Below are positions 8,516-17,828 of a stretch of DNA of 49,093 bases, piece by piece. Both the position numbers and the translations under genes were made by a program. Location: the NCBI GenBank assembly GCA_025931335.1, contig JAICNG010000021.1:1-49093 (forward strand), given 5' to 3'. Numbering within the stretch: the first letter of the stretch is position 1; each line of letters starts with the position of its first letter. Origin of the DNA: Gemmatimonadaceae bacterium. Lineage in GTDB: Bacteria; Gemmatimonadota; Gemmatimonadetes; Gemmatimonadales; Gemmatimonadaceae. Under the pieces are notes generated by a model. The model was not told where the DNA came from and searched no databases. It saw only the letters and a program-made list of their open reading frames with translations.

Positions 8516-10279
8516 CTATGCCCCTACCGGAGATCCACTTCGCGCCATCCTTCCCTCCGTCCACCGGGCAAGGAGCGTGATCGTCAGCACCAGTCCGATC
8601 AGCAGCACGCTGTAGGCCGCCGCCGTCCCGAACGCGAGGCTGCGGAGCTGCGCGAGGATCTCGACCGCGATCGGGCGATTCGCGTGGGTGTAGAGGACGA
8701 TGCTGGCGACGAATTCGCCGACGGCGGTCACCGCGGCGAGCAGCGCGCCGGCAATGAGACCGGGACGCGCGGCAGGGAGAATCACCCGCCGCACCGCCAT
8801 CAGCCAGGAGCCGCCGAGCCCGTGGGCCGCGTCCTCCAGCGACGGGTCCATCTGCTTGAGCGAGCCCTCGACCGCCGTCGCCACGAGCGGGATGCCGCGA
8901 ATGAAGTACGCCAGCGGCAGAATCCAGAACGTTCCGACGAGCAGCACGCGAAGCGTCAGCGGATCGTTCCGATTGAACGTCGACGCGAGCCCGATCGCGA
9001 TCGCGGTCGCCGGGATCGCCCAGGGGATCGCCACGAGCAGCTCGAGCAGCCGGCGTCCGGGAAACCGCCGCAACACGATCAGATACGCGGCGACGAAACA
9101 CACGACCACGTTCGCCGCCGTCGCGATCAACGCCATCGTGACGCTGTTGCGGATTGGAACCCAGAGCGCGGGGTCCGTCGCCATGCGACGGAAGTTGTCG
9201 AGCGTGTATTCGGGGGGCAGCACCTGCGTCGTCCACGCGCCATCGCGCGCGAAGGAGACGAGAACCACCATCGCGTGCGGAAGCAGCAGCACGGCCACGG
9301 TCGCGATGGCGAGTGCCGGGAGCAGCGCGCGCGCCAGCGGTGACGTCACCACCACCCGGGTCTGACGGCCCTTCCCGGACATCGCGTAGCTGCGGCGCCG
9401 CTCGAAGCGCCTGAGCACGACCAGGCCGACGATCGCGGCCAGCGCGAGCACCGTGGTCTCGACGTACGCGAGTCCCAGGTTGCCGTTGAGCTTCGACGCG
9501 ACGATCTGCGTCGAGAGCACACGAATGCCGCCGCCGAAGACGTACGGCGCCGAGAAGGAGCCGAGCGCGCTCATGAAGACGAGCAGCATGGCGCCGCCGA
9601 TCGACGGGGTGAGCAGCGGCAGGGTGACTCGACGCAACCGAACGGCGCGAGATGCACCGAGTCCTTCCGCCGCCTCGTCGAGCGTGGTGTCGATGCGCTC
9701 GAGCCCCGCCGACACGAAGAGGAAGACGTAGACGTACATCGTGTACGCATGCACGAACACGATCGCCCACAGTCCGGTGAGCGACCACGGCGCACGCTCG
9801 AGCCCGAGCGCATGCTGCACGATGCGCGTGACGACCCCGCTTTCGCCGTAGAGGAACATGAACGCGACCACGCCGACGAGGGGCGGGAGCGCGGCGGGGA
9901 GGGTCGCGATCGCGCTCAGCGTTCGCCGTCCGCGAAACTCGAATCGCGCCAGCAGGAATGCGAGTGGGACGCCGATGAGCGTCGCGGCGATGACCGACCC
10001 GACCGAGACAATGAGCGTCGAGACGACCGCCTCGCGATCCGCCGGGCTGGCGAAGAACTCCTTCCACGCGCGCGCGCCATCGGCCAGCGATCCGACGATG
10101 ACGGAGATGTTGGGGTAGACGACGGTCCAGGCGAGGATCGCGATGACCGGCGCGGCGAGCAGCAACGTGCGCGATTGCAGACTGCGGATTGCCGATGGGC
10201 CCCTCGAGCCCGCGATCGGATCGATGACGGGTACGGGAAAGCGAAGCGTCTTCCGGGGCGTCTTATTCGGCGTGTGCAA
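8516..10279 (-). CDS. Fe(III)-type ABC importer permease (two fused permease domains)
   Basis: A 587-residue inner-membrane protein built of two BPD_transp_1 units, each with about six helices, the arrangement of FbpB/SfuB/AfuB iron permeases. Both EAA loops that dock onto the ATPase are clear: EAAEGLGASRAVRLRRVTLP (about residues 220-240) and EDAAHGLGGSWLMAVRRVIL (about 485-505). The first codon is TTG at 10279, only 18 bases after the ATPase stop. The first 40 codons contain an ATTGC-rich repeat arm (10171-10198), so the true start may be further in. It is the last gene of the binding protein-ATPase-permease set. Import of ferric iron is the family norm; other cargo such as 2-aminoethylphosphonate is known for close relatives. 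Confidence 0.9.
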   Translation of the reverse strand: MHTPNKTPRKTLRFPVPVIDPIAGSRGPSAIRSLQSRTLLLAAPVIAILAWTVVYPNISVIVGSLADGARAWKEFFASPADREAVVSTLIVSVGSVIAATLIGVPLAFLLARFEFRGRRTLSAIATLPAALPPLVGVVAFMFLYGESGVVTRIVQHALGLERAPWSLTGLWAIVFVHAYTMYVYVFLFVSAGLERIDTTLDEAAEGLGASRAVRLRRVTLPLLTPSIGGAMLLVFMSALGSFSAPYVFGGGIRVLSTQIVASKLNGNLGLAYVETTVLALAAIVGLVVLRRFERRRSYAMSGKGRQTRVVVTSPLARALLPALAIATVAVLLLPHAMVVLVSFARDGAWTTQVLPPEYTLDNFRRMATDPALWVPIRNSVTMALIATAANVVVCFVAAYLIVLRRFPGRRLLELLVAIPWAIPATAIAIGLASTFNRNDPLTLRVLLVGTFWILPLAYFIRGIPLVATAVEGSLKQMDPSLEDAAHGLGGSWLMAVRRVILPAARPGLIAGALLAAVTAVGEFVASIVLYTHANRPIAVEILAQLRSLAFGTAAAYSVLLIGLVLTITLLARWTEGRMARSGSPVGA

Positions 10280-10291
10280 TGCGCAATCTCC
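10171..10291. repeat. Repeat element D, ATTGCGGA class, overlapping a start codon
   Basis: Two arms in inverted orientation: 10171-10198 contains ATTGCAGACTGCGGATTGC, and 10274-10291 contains GCAATGCGCAATC. About 75 bases separate them, all within what would be the N-terminal 35 codons of the permease. The unit is the same GATTGCG/GACTGCG unit seen in element E at 17763. This is the weakest of the two-armed elements because the right arm is short. Confidence 0.5.
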
Positions 10292-10297
10292 GTCTTC

Positions 10298-11362
10298 TCA
10301 CACGACAGCCACCGGCTCGCGGGAAATCCGCACCCCCACGGACTCCCCGATCTCGCGACCCCGCTCGGTCGTGTGCACCTCGACCTCGATGTCGCCGGCC
10401 AGCGCGACTCGATAGGCGAGAAGCGCGCCCGCGAACCGTCGCTCGACGATGGTGCCGGGCCAGCCGCCGCTCGACGCGGGGTCGGCCATCTCCAGCGCAT
10501 CGGGGCGGAGCACCGCGTATCGCGAGCCGTCCCCCGTCTCGCCATTCGGCATCACCACGTGAACGTCCCGTGCCACACCCCCGATCGTGAGCACCGCACG
10601 ATCGCCGCTCACCCTTGCGGGAACGAGTGTCGCCCGGCCGATGAACTCCGCCACCGACCGCGTGGCCGGCCGATCGTACAGCTCCTCGGCCCGGCCCACC
10701 TGAAGCAGCCGTCCGCGCTCGAGCAGCGCCACGCGATCGGCGACCGCGAACGCATCCTCCTGATCGTGGGTGACGAACAGCGCGGTGACGCCGAGGCGGT
10801 GAAGCATCGCGCGCAGCTCATCGCGCGTGGTGCGGCGCAATGTGGGATCCAGGTTCGAGAGCGGCTCATCGAGCAGCAGGACCTTCGGCTCGATGATGAG
10901 CGCGCGCGCGAGCGCGACGCGTTGCTGCTCGCCCCCCGAAAGGGACTGGACCTGTCGCCCGCCGGCATTCGCCAGCCCGACGTTGGCGAGCGCGCGCGCG
11001 GCCCGCTCTCGCCGCTCGGCCTTCGGCACCCCGCGCGCCTCGAGCCCGAAGGCCACGTTGTCGCCGACCGTCATGTGGGGGAACAGCGCGTAGTGCTGAA
11101 AGACCATTCCGAAGCCGCGTTGCCGCGGGGGGAGCGCCGTAATGTCGCGCCCATCGAGGAATACGCGTCCTTCGTCAGGCATCTCGTGGCCGGCGATAAT
11201 GCGCAGCGTGGTCGTCTTCCCGGAGCCCGACGCGCCGATCAACGCGAGCAGCTCGCCCGGGTGGACGTCGAGCGTGAGTCCATCGACCGCGACACTGCCG
11301 CCGGAGCTGAGGGCGCCGAACCGGCGCGTCACCCCCACCAGCGACAGCGTCGCGGTGGTCAC
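10298..11362 (-). CDS. ABC importer ATP-binding protein, Fe(III)/putrescine-like
   Basis: A 354-residue ATPase. The nucleotide-binding domain has Walker A GASGSGKT, the Q loop in FQHYALFPHM, signature LSGGEQQR, Walker B VLLLDEP and the switch His in FVTHD. The last 110 residues form a TOBE/OB-like regulatory extension (SRYAVLRPDALEM), as in FbpC and PotA proteins. The GTG start at 11362 overlaps the binding-protein stop in the form GTGA, a 4-base overlap typical of translational coupling; a longer frame to 11410 is unlikely. The neighbours encode the binding protein (upstream) and the fused permease (downstream, 18 bases), so the three make one complete importer. Confidence 0.93.
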   Translation of the reverse strand: MTTATLSLVGVTRRFGALSSGGSVAVDGLTLDVHPGELLALIGASGSGKTTTLRIIAGHEMPDEGRVFLDGRDITALPPRQRGFGMVFQHYALFPHMTVGDNVAFGLEARGVPKAERRERAARALANVGLANAGGRQVQSLSGGEQQRVALARALIIEPKVLLLDEPLSNLDPTLRRTTRDELRAMLHRLGVTALFVTHDQEDAFAVADRVALLERGRLLQVGRAEELYDRPATRSVAEFIGRATLVPARVSGDRAVLTIGGVARDVHVVMPNGETGDGSRYAVLRPDALEMADPASSGGWPGTIVERRFAGALLAYRVALAGDIEVEVHTTERGREIGESVGVRISREPVAVV

Positions 11363-12390
11363 GAGCGCTTGCCGCGATTCCGAATGTTGGCGTCCCAGTA
11401 GCGCATCCACACGTCGAGCGAATCGGCGAGCAGCTGCCGATCGACCGCCATCGTCTTCATCGTCTCCTTCGCCTCACGAATCCAGGCGGGGAGCGAATCG
11501 GCGGGAACGTCAGTGCGCGCGGGAATGCGGAGGAAGTCGTTCGCCGCGGCGCGCAGGGCCTCGGATGTCGTGACGAACTCGTAGAAGCGCTTCGCAAGCT
11601 CGGGGTGCCTGGCTCCCTTCACGATCGCGATGCCTTCGACCAGCACCGGCGTGCCGCTGGTGGGAACGACCCACTTCACCGGCATCTTCGTCCGCACTTG
11701 GAGCATCGCCATGTCGGGCATGTTGTACAACGTCACCGCCCCCTCCTGACGGCCGAGCTTCTGGAAGAGGATCGTCGGGTTGAGGGTGTACTCCTTGGTG
11801 TTCGCGTCGAGTCGCAGCAGCCAGTCGTAACCGGCGCGCGTGGAGCCCGTGCGCGCGAGCTCGCGCGCGATGATCGCGCCGAAGATCGCGCGCATCGTCC
11901 CCGACGCGATCGGATCGCGGATGATGATCCGGTCGCGCCACTTCGGATCGAGCACGTCGTCCCAATCCTTGGGCGCCTCGGCGTCGGTCACGGCATCGGA
12001 GTTGTACGCGATCACTTCGGGCGTGAGGTACGTTCCGTACCAGAGGTCCTGGGGATCGCGCGCCTCGTCAGGCACCGACGCGGCCCAGGTGGGCCGGTGC
12101 GGCTCCAGCAGACCTTCCTTGGCTGCCCGCTCGAAGATCTCCGCCGGTGCTCCGAACCACACGTCGGCCTGGGGATTCGCCGCTTCGGCGCGCAACCGAT
12201 CGAGCACTTCCTGCGAGCCCATGTCCACCCACTGCACATCGACCGTCGAGTCGGTGCGCTCGAACGCCAGCTCGTAATGCTGCAGCAGGTCCTTGCCGTG
12301 CGGTGAATAGACGGTCAGCACGTTCTTCCCCGAGTCGCCGCCACAGGCGAGGAGCAGGGCGACACTGAGCAGCGCGAGCGGCCGGATCAC
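11359..12390 (-). CDS. ABC importer substrate-binding lipoprotein, Fe(III)/phosphonate family
   Basis: A 343-residue lipoprotein: MIRPLALLSVALLLAC gives a short signal with Cys16 as the lipidation site. The mature protein starts NVLTVYSPHGKDLL and has PQADVWFGAPAE, YNSDAV and KDWDDVLDPKWRDRI, the family pattern of bacterial extracellular solute-binding proteins that bind Fe3+ (FutA/AfuA) or 2-aminoethylphosphonate. A paired Tyr motif typical of ferric-binding proteins is not obvious to me, so the cargo stays open. The GTG start overlaps the stop of the PIG-L gene by 4 bases (GTGA), and its own stop overlaps the ATPase start in the same way. Confidence 0.88.
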   Translation of the reverse strand: MIRPLALLSVALLLACGGDSGKNVLTVYSPHGKDLLQHYELAFERTDSTVDVQWVDMGSQEVLDRLRAEAANPQADVWFGAPAEIFERAAKEGLLEPHRPTWAASVPDEARDPQDLWYGTYLTPEVIAYNSDAVTDAEAPKDWDDVLDPKWRDRIIIRDPIASGTMRAIFGAIIARELARTGSTRAGYDWLLRLDANTKEYTLNPTILFQKLGRQEGAVTLYNMPDMAMLQVRTKMPVKWVVPTSGTPVLVEGIAIVKGARHPELAKRFYEFVTTSEALRAAANDFLRIPARTDVPADSLPAWIREAKETMKTMAVDRQLLADSLDVWMRYWDANIRNRGKRS

Positions 12391-15020
12391 GGGACGGCGC
12401 GCGCCGGACGCGCAGCTTTGGCGCTGAGAAGGTTCACGAACAGCCGCGCTGCGCCCGGTACGCCGGCGGGCAGTTGGCGGAAGAACGCCATCGTCGTGTA
12501 CACGTAGAGGCCTCGTCCGAGTGGGGCGACGAGCAAAGCGCCACGCGATGGCGGCTCGCCGGGATCGTTCATCGCGATCGGGGCCGAGTAGGCGCTATCG
12601 AACTGCGCCGGCATGTAGAGGGCGCGCTCCTGCACCCACCCCTCGAAGTCGCGCGCACCGATGCGGTTCGGCGCACGCAGTGTGGCGTGCTGGGGATCGA
12701 CGAGGGTGACCGGCGCATCTTCCACCGTCACGCGCGTGTGCGGACGCGAGATCGTCACCGGGTGCGGCATGAGACCGCCCCGCATCATCTCGTACTGGCC
12801 GTACTGAACGACGAGGGTTCCCCCGCGGCGAGCGTAGTCGAGCAATCGCCCGTTGTGCTGCATGAGCTCGGGGCGCGACTCGTAGGCGCGCGTGCCGACG
12901 ACGACGGCGGAATACGACGAAAAGTCCGTCGTCGCGACGGCGCCCGCCTCCACGATCGTGACCGGGATTCCGAGCTGCCGGAGCATTGGCGCGACGTTGT
13001 CACCGGCGCCCGGGATGTACGCGACTCGGAGGTTCTGGGCGAGCGAGACGTCCACTCCCTGAAGGTCGACGCTCGCTTCGCGATACATCCGCTGCGGCGT
13101 GATGTGGTCGTACTCGATCTCGGTATATCCGTCTCGGAATCGCTCCCCGCGCGCTTCGGCGACGACGCTCATCTGCCCACGCGTGGGTCGCGGCGTGCCC
13201 CGGACGGTGAACTCGATCGCCTGCGTGCCGCCCGGCGCGAGGGTCACCCGCGTTGCGCCATCACTCGTCAGGCCGGCTGGCGCATTCAACGTCACGTTGA
13301 CATCGGCGGGCGTCGTGAGCGCCGAGCGAAGCTCGACGCGCTCGACACGCTCGAGCGGGACGCCCGCCCGGGCGTACTCGACCGTTCGCTCGAGCGTCAC
13401 CGAGACCGGAGGCACCACCGCCAACGGGCGCTGGACGTCGCCGCGCACGGGATCGGGCCTTCGATGGACGACGGGCGCGTTTGCCTCGACCACGGTTCCA
13501 TCGATCGACAGGGTGACGCGCGCCATGGCGGCGGTCGGACGCTCGCTCTCCGCCTGTGCGACCTCGGCGCGTGGAACGTCGAAGAGATCGCCACGACGGC
13601 CGTGCGCCAGCCACCAGGGTTGCGTCACCCTCACCCCACGAACCTGTGCCGGCCACGTCGCGGAGCTGTCGGGCTGGATGATCGCCTTGCCGTCGGGCAC
13701 GATCGCTACGCCACTGACATCCGGCCCGGCGACGTGGATGCTCGTCACCGTCACGGGAACGTCGCCGCGCGCGTGGAGCGTGACATCGACGCGCACGCTG
13801 TCGCCGCGCGCTACCGTCGCGCGCGCGGCCGTCGCCTCGAGGGCGACCCCCGTGGCCTCGAGCAGCGCGCGGCTGACGCGCGCGATTCCCGATCGCACCG
13901 ACGCCTCGACATCCGGATCGGCGATCCGCGAGTCGCGGACGCGCACAAGCAGCCGGTGCACGCGCGCCAGCTCGGGTACGACCGTCGCGGGGCGCCGGAA
14001 ATCGAGCGCCGTGCGCGCGGCCGCGGCCGCCGCGGGCAGTGAGTCGAGCGCCGCGGCTGCTTCGCGCGACACGGTCGCGACAGCGGGACGCAGACGCGCC
14101 CACGTCGTATCGATTCCCTCGAAGGGAGAACGCTCGGCGACGCCATTCGCGGCGGTGGTGGCGCGTGTCTTCTCGAGCATCAGCCAGTGGGGCTGGGTGC
14201 CGCGCCGCTGAAGGCGACCGAAGGCCTGCGACTTGTGCTGCGACCGCGACTCCATCGCGATCTCGTAGTACGAGCGCCCCAGGACGGGATCGTACTCGCC
14301 GACGTTGAATCGCACCGTCGCACGATCGCGCGATTGATAGGCGCCCAGGTACAGCTTCGAAGGCGACCACGCGCCGAGCCCGGCCGTGACACTGCGGGGA
14401 AAGCGGACGGTGTCGGCGGCCGCGTCATACGCATCGCGCGCGAGGATGCCCGACACCTGGTGGTGTCCGTGGCCATCGCGCGGCGTTCCACTGAAGATCG
14501 CGACGACGATGTGCGGGCGGTACGCGCGGATCACCGTCACGACGTCGCGCAGCACCGAGTCCTTCGGCCAGTGTGTGTACGTCTCGTCCGCGCTCTTCGA
14601 GAAGCCGAAGTCGTAGGCGCGCGTGAAGTACTGGGTCGCGCCGTCCAGCCGGCGCGCAGCGAGCAGCTCTTCGCTGCGGATGACGCCTAACGCCTCGCCC
14701 AGCTCATCGCCGATGAGGTTCTGTCCGCCGTCGCCTCGCGTGAGCGAGAGATACGCGGCGTCGGCATGCTGACGATGGACGAGCCAGGCGAGGAGGGCGG
14801 TGTCTTCATCATCGGGGTGCGCGGCGACGAGGAGCACCCGCGCGCTGACGCCCAGGCCGTCCACGAGCCCGCCGAGCGCGGCGGCGCCGCGCTCCTGGGC
14901 GTGAGCGGTGCTCGACGCCCACAGGAGAAGCACGAGGACCCCGACCCCCGCGCCGTCCTCACCCGCGTCCGGCTTCCTTCTTCGCCCGCGCCGATCCCGC
15001 CCCGGTCTCCCGCCCGCCAC
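12387..15020 (-). CDS. PIG-L family deacetylase fused to NEW3-like and amidotransferase-like domains
   Basis: An 877-residue exported protein. After an unusually long Arg-rich n-region (about 25 residues) and a hydrophobic stretch ending STAHAQ comes a PIG-L/LmbE deacetylase domain (about 60-280) with the zinc motif AAHPDDED and the late GHGHHQ. These enzymes remove N-acetyl groups from GlcNAc-type sugars. A beta-rich middle (about 380-660) includes a NEW3-like Ig segment. The last 200 residues (VAYIPGAGDNVAPMLRQLG onward) look like a class I amidotransferase/ThuA-like fold. The GTG start at 15020 overlaps the end of sucA by 62 bases; I saw no good later start that keeps the signal peptide. 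Coupling to an ABC importer suggests periplasmic processing of a sugar conjugate, but that is inference. Confidence 0.82.
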   Translation of the reverse strand: MAGGRPGRDRRGRRRKPDAGEDGAGVGVLVLLLWASSTAHAQERGAAALGGLVDGLGVSARVLLVAAHPDDEDTALLAWLVHRQHADAAYLSLTRGDGGQNLIGDELGEALGVIRSEELLAARRLDGATQYFTRAYDFGFSKSADETYTHWPKDSVLRDVVTVIRAYRPHIVVAIFSGTPRDGHGHHQVSGILARDAYDAAADTVRFPRSVTAGLGAWSPSKLYLGAYQSRDRATVRFNVGEYDPVLGRSYYEIAMESRSQHKSQAFGRLQRRGTQPHWLMLEKTRATTAANGVAERSPFEGIDTTWARLRPAVATVSREAAAALDSLPAAAAAARTALDFRRPATVVPELARVHRLLVRVRDSRIADPDVEASVRSGIARVSRALLEATGVALEATAARATVARGDSVRVDVTLHARGDVPVTVTSIHVAGPDVSGVAIVPDGKAIIQPDSSATWPAQVRGVRVTQPWWLAHGRRGDLFDVPRAEVAQAESERPTAAMARVTLSIDGTVVEANAPVVHRRPDPVRGDVQRPLAVVPPVSVTLERTVEYARAGVPLERVERVELRSALTTPADVNVTLNAPAGLTSDGATRVTLAPGGTQAIEFTVRGTPRPTRGQMSVVAEARGERFRDGYTEIEYDHITPQRMYREASVDLQGVDVSLAQNLRVAYIPGAGDNVAPMLRQLGIPVTIVEAGAVATTDFSSYSAVVVGTRAYESRPELMQHNGRLLDYARRGGTLVVQYGQYEMMRGGLMPHPVTISRPHTRVTVEDAPVTLVDPQHATLRAPNRIGARDFEGWVQERALYMPAQFDSAYSAPIAMNDPGEPPSRGALLVAPLGRGLYVYTTMAFFRQLPAGVPGAARLFVNLLSAKAARPARAVP

Positions 15021-17724
15021 TCGCGGGCGCGAGCACCTCGGTCACAATCCGAGCCTGCTGCTCGGCGTGGGCCGTGTGATACCCTTCCGCCGGGCTCGCG
15101 CGCTCCGGGCGGCCAATGTACCGAATGGGAATGGCGTTGCCGGTCGACGCTCGCAGTCGCGGCCACACGAACGACCAGGCGCCCATGTTCCTCGGCTCCT
15201 CCTGAGCCCACACGACTTCTTCGATCCCGCCGTAGCGGTCGATGATGCGCGCGATCTCCTCGTGCGGCCAGGGATACAGCTCCTCGACGCGCACGATCGC
15301 CGCGTGCTTCGCCTCTGTTCCGTTCGCGCGTGCGGCGGCCAGGTCGTAATACAGCTTCCCCGAGCAGAGCACGAGTCGCTTCACCTCGCGCGGCACGGGC
15401 GAGCGGGCGGGGTCGTCGATCACCTGCTGGAATGATCCCGTCGCCAGCTCGGGGAGACGAGAAGCCGCTTCCGGGAGCCGCAGGAGGCTCTTGGGCTGCA
15501 TGAGGATCAGCGGCCGTCGGGGATCCAGCTGCGCCTGCCGGCGGAGGATGTGGAAGTATTGGCCCGGCGTCGTCGGATACGCGACACGCAGGTTCCCCTC
15601 GGCCGCCAGCTGAAGGAACCGCTCCAGGCGAGCGCTCGAGTGCTCCGGCCCCTGGCCTTCGTAGCCGTGTGGCAGGAGCATAACGACGCTCGAGTCCTGC
15701 CCCCACTTCGCGCGGTCGGCGGCCATGAACTGGTCGATGATCGGCTGAGCGACGTTGGCGAAGTCGCCGAACTGCGCCTCCCACAGGACAAGGGAGTCCG
15801 GTGCGGCGGTCGAGTACCCATACTCGAAGGCCAGCACGGCCGTTTCGGACAACGGCGAGTTGTAGATCTCGAATGCGCCCTTGGCCGACGGCAGATGCTG
15901 GAGTGGAATGAACTCGGCGCCCGTCCTGAAGTCGTGCAGCACCGCGTGGCGGTGCGAGAAGGTGCCGCGCGCCGTGTCCTGCCCCGTCAGGCGGACGCTG
16001 GTTCCCTCGAGCAGCAGCGACCCGAAGGCCAATGCCTCGGCGTGACCCCAGTCGATGCCCCCGTCGTCGCCGATGGCGGCCCGCCGGCGCTCGAGTGGCT
16101 TGAGGAGCTTCGGGTTGGGCGCGAAGTCGGACGGCCAGGCGAGCAACCGCTCGTTGACCAGAATGAGCGTCTCGGGCTTCACGGCCGTGGAGATCTGCTG
16201 CGGCTTCGTGCGTCCCGGCTCACCCGCGTCCTGCTTGGCCGGCTGAGCGGCGCCGCCCTTCAACCCGGTGTGAATCGAGTCGAGCGCTCGCATCATCTCA
16301 TCGGCGAGGCGCATCGACTCCTCCTCGCTCACGACACCCTCGGCGATGAGCCGCTTGGCCCAGACTTCCCTGGGCGTCGGGTGCGCCTTGATGCGGTCGT
16401 ACAGCTTCGGCTGCGTGTACGCCGGCTCGTCGCCCTCGTTATGCCCGTGACGGCGATACCCGACGAGATCGATCAGTACGTCCTTCGCGAAGCGAGTGCG
16501 GTACGAGATCGCGAGCCACACGGCGGCGATGCAGGCCTCGGCATCGTCGGCGTTGACGTGGAAGATGGGGATCTCGAATCCCTTCGCGAGATCGCTCGAG
16601 TAGTAGGTGGAGCGAGCGTCCTGCGGGTCGGTGGTGAACCCGACCTGGTTGTTGACGATGATGTGCAGCGTTCCGCCAACGCGATAACCGCGCAGGCGCG
16701 AGAGGTTCAACGTCTCCGCCACCACCCCTTCGCCGGGGAAAGCCGCGTCGCCGTGAACGACGATGGGAAGAACGCTCGACTCGTCGCGTGTCCCATTGGT
16801 GCGCTGGAGGGCTCGCGCGACTCCCTCGAGCACCGGGTTCACGAACTCGAGGTGGCTCGGGTTCGGTACCAGCTCGAGCTCCACCTTCTTCCCACCAGGG
16901 AGCGTGCGGGTGGTCGACGCCCCGAGGTGGTATTTCACGTCGCCAGTATCGACGGCGTCTGACTTCGCGACCTTCTCCTCGAATTCCTCGAAGATGCGCG
17001 CGTACGGCTTGTCGAGAATGTGCGCGAGCACGTTGAGCCGCCCGCGATGCGCCATGCCGATCACCGCGTGACGCGCGCCCGACTGCGCGGCCCTCTCGAT
17101 GGCGGCGTCGAGCATGGGCACGAGCGTGTCGGTGCCCTCGATGGAGAAGCGCTTCTTCCCGACGTACGCGCGTGCGAGGAAGCGCTCGAGACCATCGACT
17201 TCCGTGAGGCGCGCGAGAACGGTCTGCTTCTCCTCGGAGGTCAGCGTGAGGCGGGCATCGCCCCCCTCGAGGACTTTGCGGAACCAGTCGCGCTCCGCTT
17301 CTTCCTCGATGTGCTCGATGTCGAAGCCGATGTTCGACGCGTAGATGCTCCGCAGGCGCCTGACCACGTCGGCGGCCGTCGCATCGGGGAAGCCGAGCGC
17401 CGAGCCGGGGATGCGGTCGAGATCGCTCGGCGTGAGGCCGTGGAACTCGGGCGTCAGCTCCTGCGCGCCCGCGGGCGAGGTGCCAAGCGGGTCGAGGCGT
17501 ACGGCGAGATGCCCGAAGTGGCGGATGTCCTCCACGAGCGCGCCGGCCGCCGCGACCGCGCGCAGCAGCGACTCATCAGCGGCGCCCGAGGCGGTGCCGG
17601 CGAGCGATTGGGCAAACCGGAAGAACTGTCGCCACGACTCATCGACGCTCTCGGGATTCCGCCGAAACCGCTCGTACGTTTCCGCGATGAAGGCGTCGTT
17701 GAACGCGCCTGTGATGGGAGACAT
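14959..17724 (-). CDS. sucA: 2-oxoglutarate dehydrogenase E1 component
   Basis: A 921-residue thiamine-diphosphate enzyme that decarboxylates 2-oxoglutarate in the TCA cycle and hands the succinyl group to the E2 lipoyl domain. The N-terminus (FNDAFIAETYERFRRNPESV) is the E2-binding helix region of SucA. The TPP-binding core is GDAAFPGEGVVAETLNLS with VNNQVGFTTDP (about residues 320-365). Other family segments are GMAHRGRLNVLAHI and FSHRHAVLHD. The length is normal. sucB and lpd are not in the window. It starts at ATG 17724, with element E just upstream. A PIG-L gene overlaps its 3' end, an odd partner for a TCA enzyme. Confidence 0.96.
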   Translation of the reverse strand: MSPITGAFNDAFIAETYERFRRNPESVDESWRQFFRFAQSLAGTASGAADESLLRAVAAAGALVEDIRHFGHLAVRLDPLGTSPAGAQELTPEFHGLTPSDLDRIPGSALGFPDATAADVVRRLRSIYASNIGFDIEHIEEEAERDWFRKVLEGGDARLTLTSEEKQTVLARLTEVDGLERFLARAYVGKKRFSIEGTDTLVPMLDAAIERAAQSGARHAVIGMAHRGRLNVLAHILDKPYARIFEEFEEKVAKSDAVDTGDVKYHLGASTTRTLPGGKKVELELVPNPSHLEFVNPVLEGVARALQRTNGTRDESSVLPIVVHGDAAFPGEGVVAETLNLSRLRGYRVGGTLHIIVNNQVGFTTDPQDARSTYYSSDLAKGFEIPIFHVNADDAEACIAAVWLAISYRTRFAKDVLIDLVGYRRHGHNEGDEPAYTQPKLYDRIKAHPTPREVWAKRLIAEGVVSEEESMRLADEMMRALDSIHTGLKGGAAQPAKQDAGEPGRTKPQQISTAVKPETLILVNERLLAWPSDFAPNPKLLKPLERRRAAIGDDGGIDWGHAEALAFGSLLLEGTSVRLTGQDTARGTFSHRHAVLHDFRTGAEFIPLQHLPSAKGAFEIYNSPLSETAVLAFEYGYSTAAPDSLVLWEAQFGDFANVAQPIIDQFMAADRAKWGQDSSVVMLLPHGYEGQGPEHSSARLERFLQLAAEGNLRVAYPTTPGQYFHILRRQAQLDPRRPLILMQPKSLLRLPEAASRLPELATGSFQQVIDDPARSPVPREVKRLVLCSGKLYYDLAAARANGTEAKHAAIVRVEELYPWPHEEIARIIDRYGGIEEVVWAQEEPRNMGAWSFVWPRLRASTGNAIPIRYIGRPERASPAEGYHTAHAEQQARIVTEVLAPASGGRETGAGSARAKKEAGRG

Positions 17725-17725
17725 G

Positions 17726-17743
17726 CGGGTAATCTAACCCGCG
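17726..17743. promoter_or_regulatory. Small hairpin just upstream of sucA
   Basis: An inverted repeat with 6-bp arms (GCGGGT and ACCCGC) and a 6-base loop lies directly before the sucA start codon on the leftward strand, where a ribosome binding site would be. It could lower translation initiation. The arms are short, so chance is possible. Confidence 0.3.
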
Positions 17744-17760
17744 GGGAAAGTGGGTTGGAA

Positions 17761-17824
17761 GGCGATTGCGGACTGCGGATTGCGGACTGCAGGTGACGTC
17801 GCATTCGCAATCCGCAATCCTCCC
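17761..17824. repeat. Repeat hairpin E, 7-mer class GAYTGCG
   Basis: The left arm 17763-17790 is four 7-base units, GATTGCG GACTGCG GATTGCG GACTGCA. The right arm 17805-17823 (CGCAATCCGCAATCC) is complementary. The spacer is about 15 bases. It lies between the sensor kinase gene (ending 17829) and sucA, both leftward. The same unit is seen in element D at 10171. Confidence 0.8.
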
Positions 17825-17828
17825 CGAC

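Noticed and set aside
9749..11401. A 550-codon plus-strand frame across the ABC permease and ATPase genes
   Set aside because: Arg/Glu-rich low-complexity translation; both genes on the other strand have complete family motifs.
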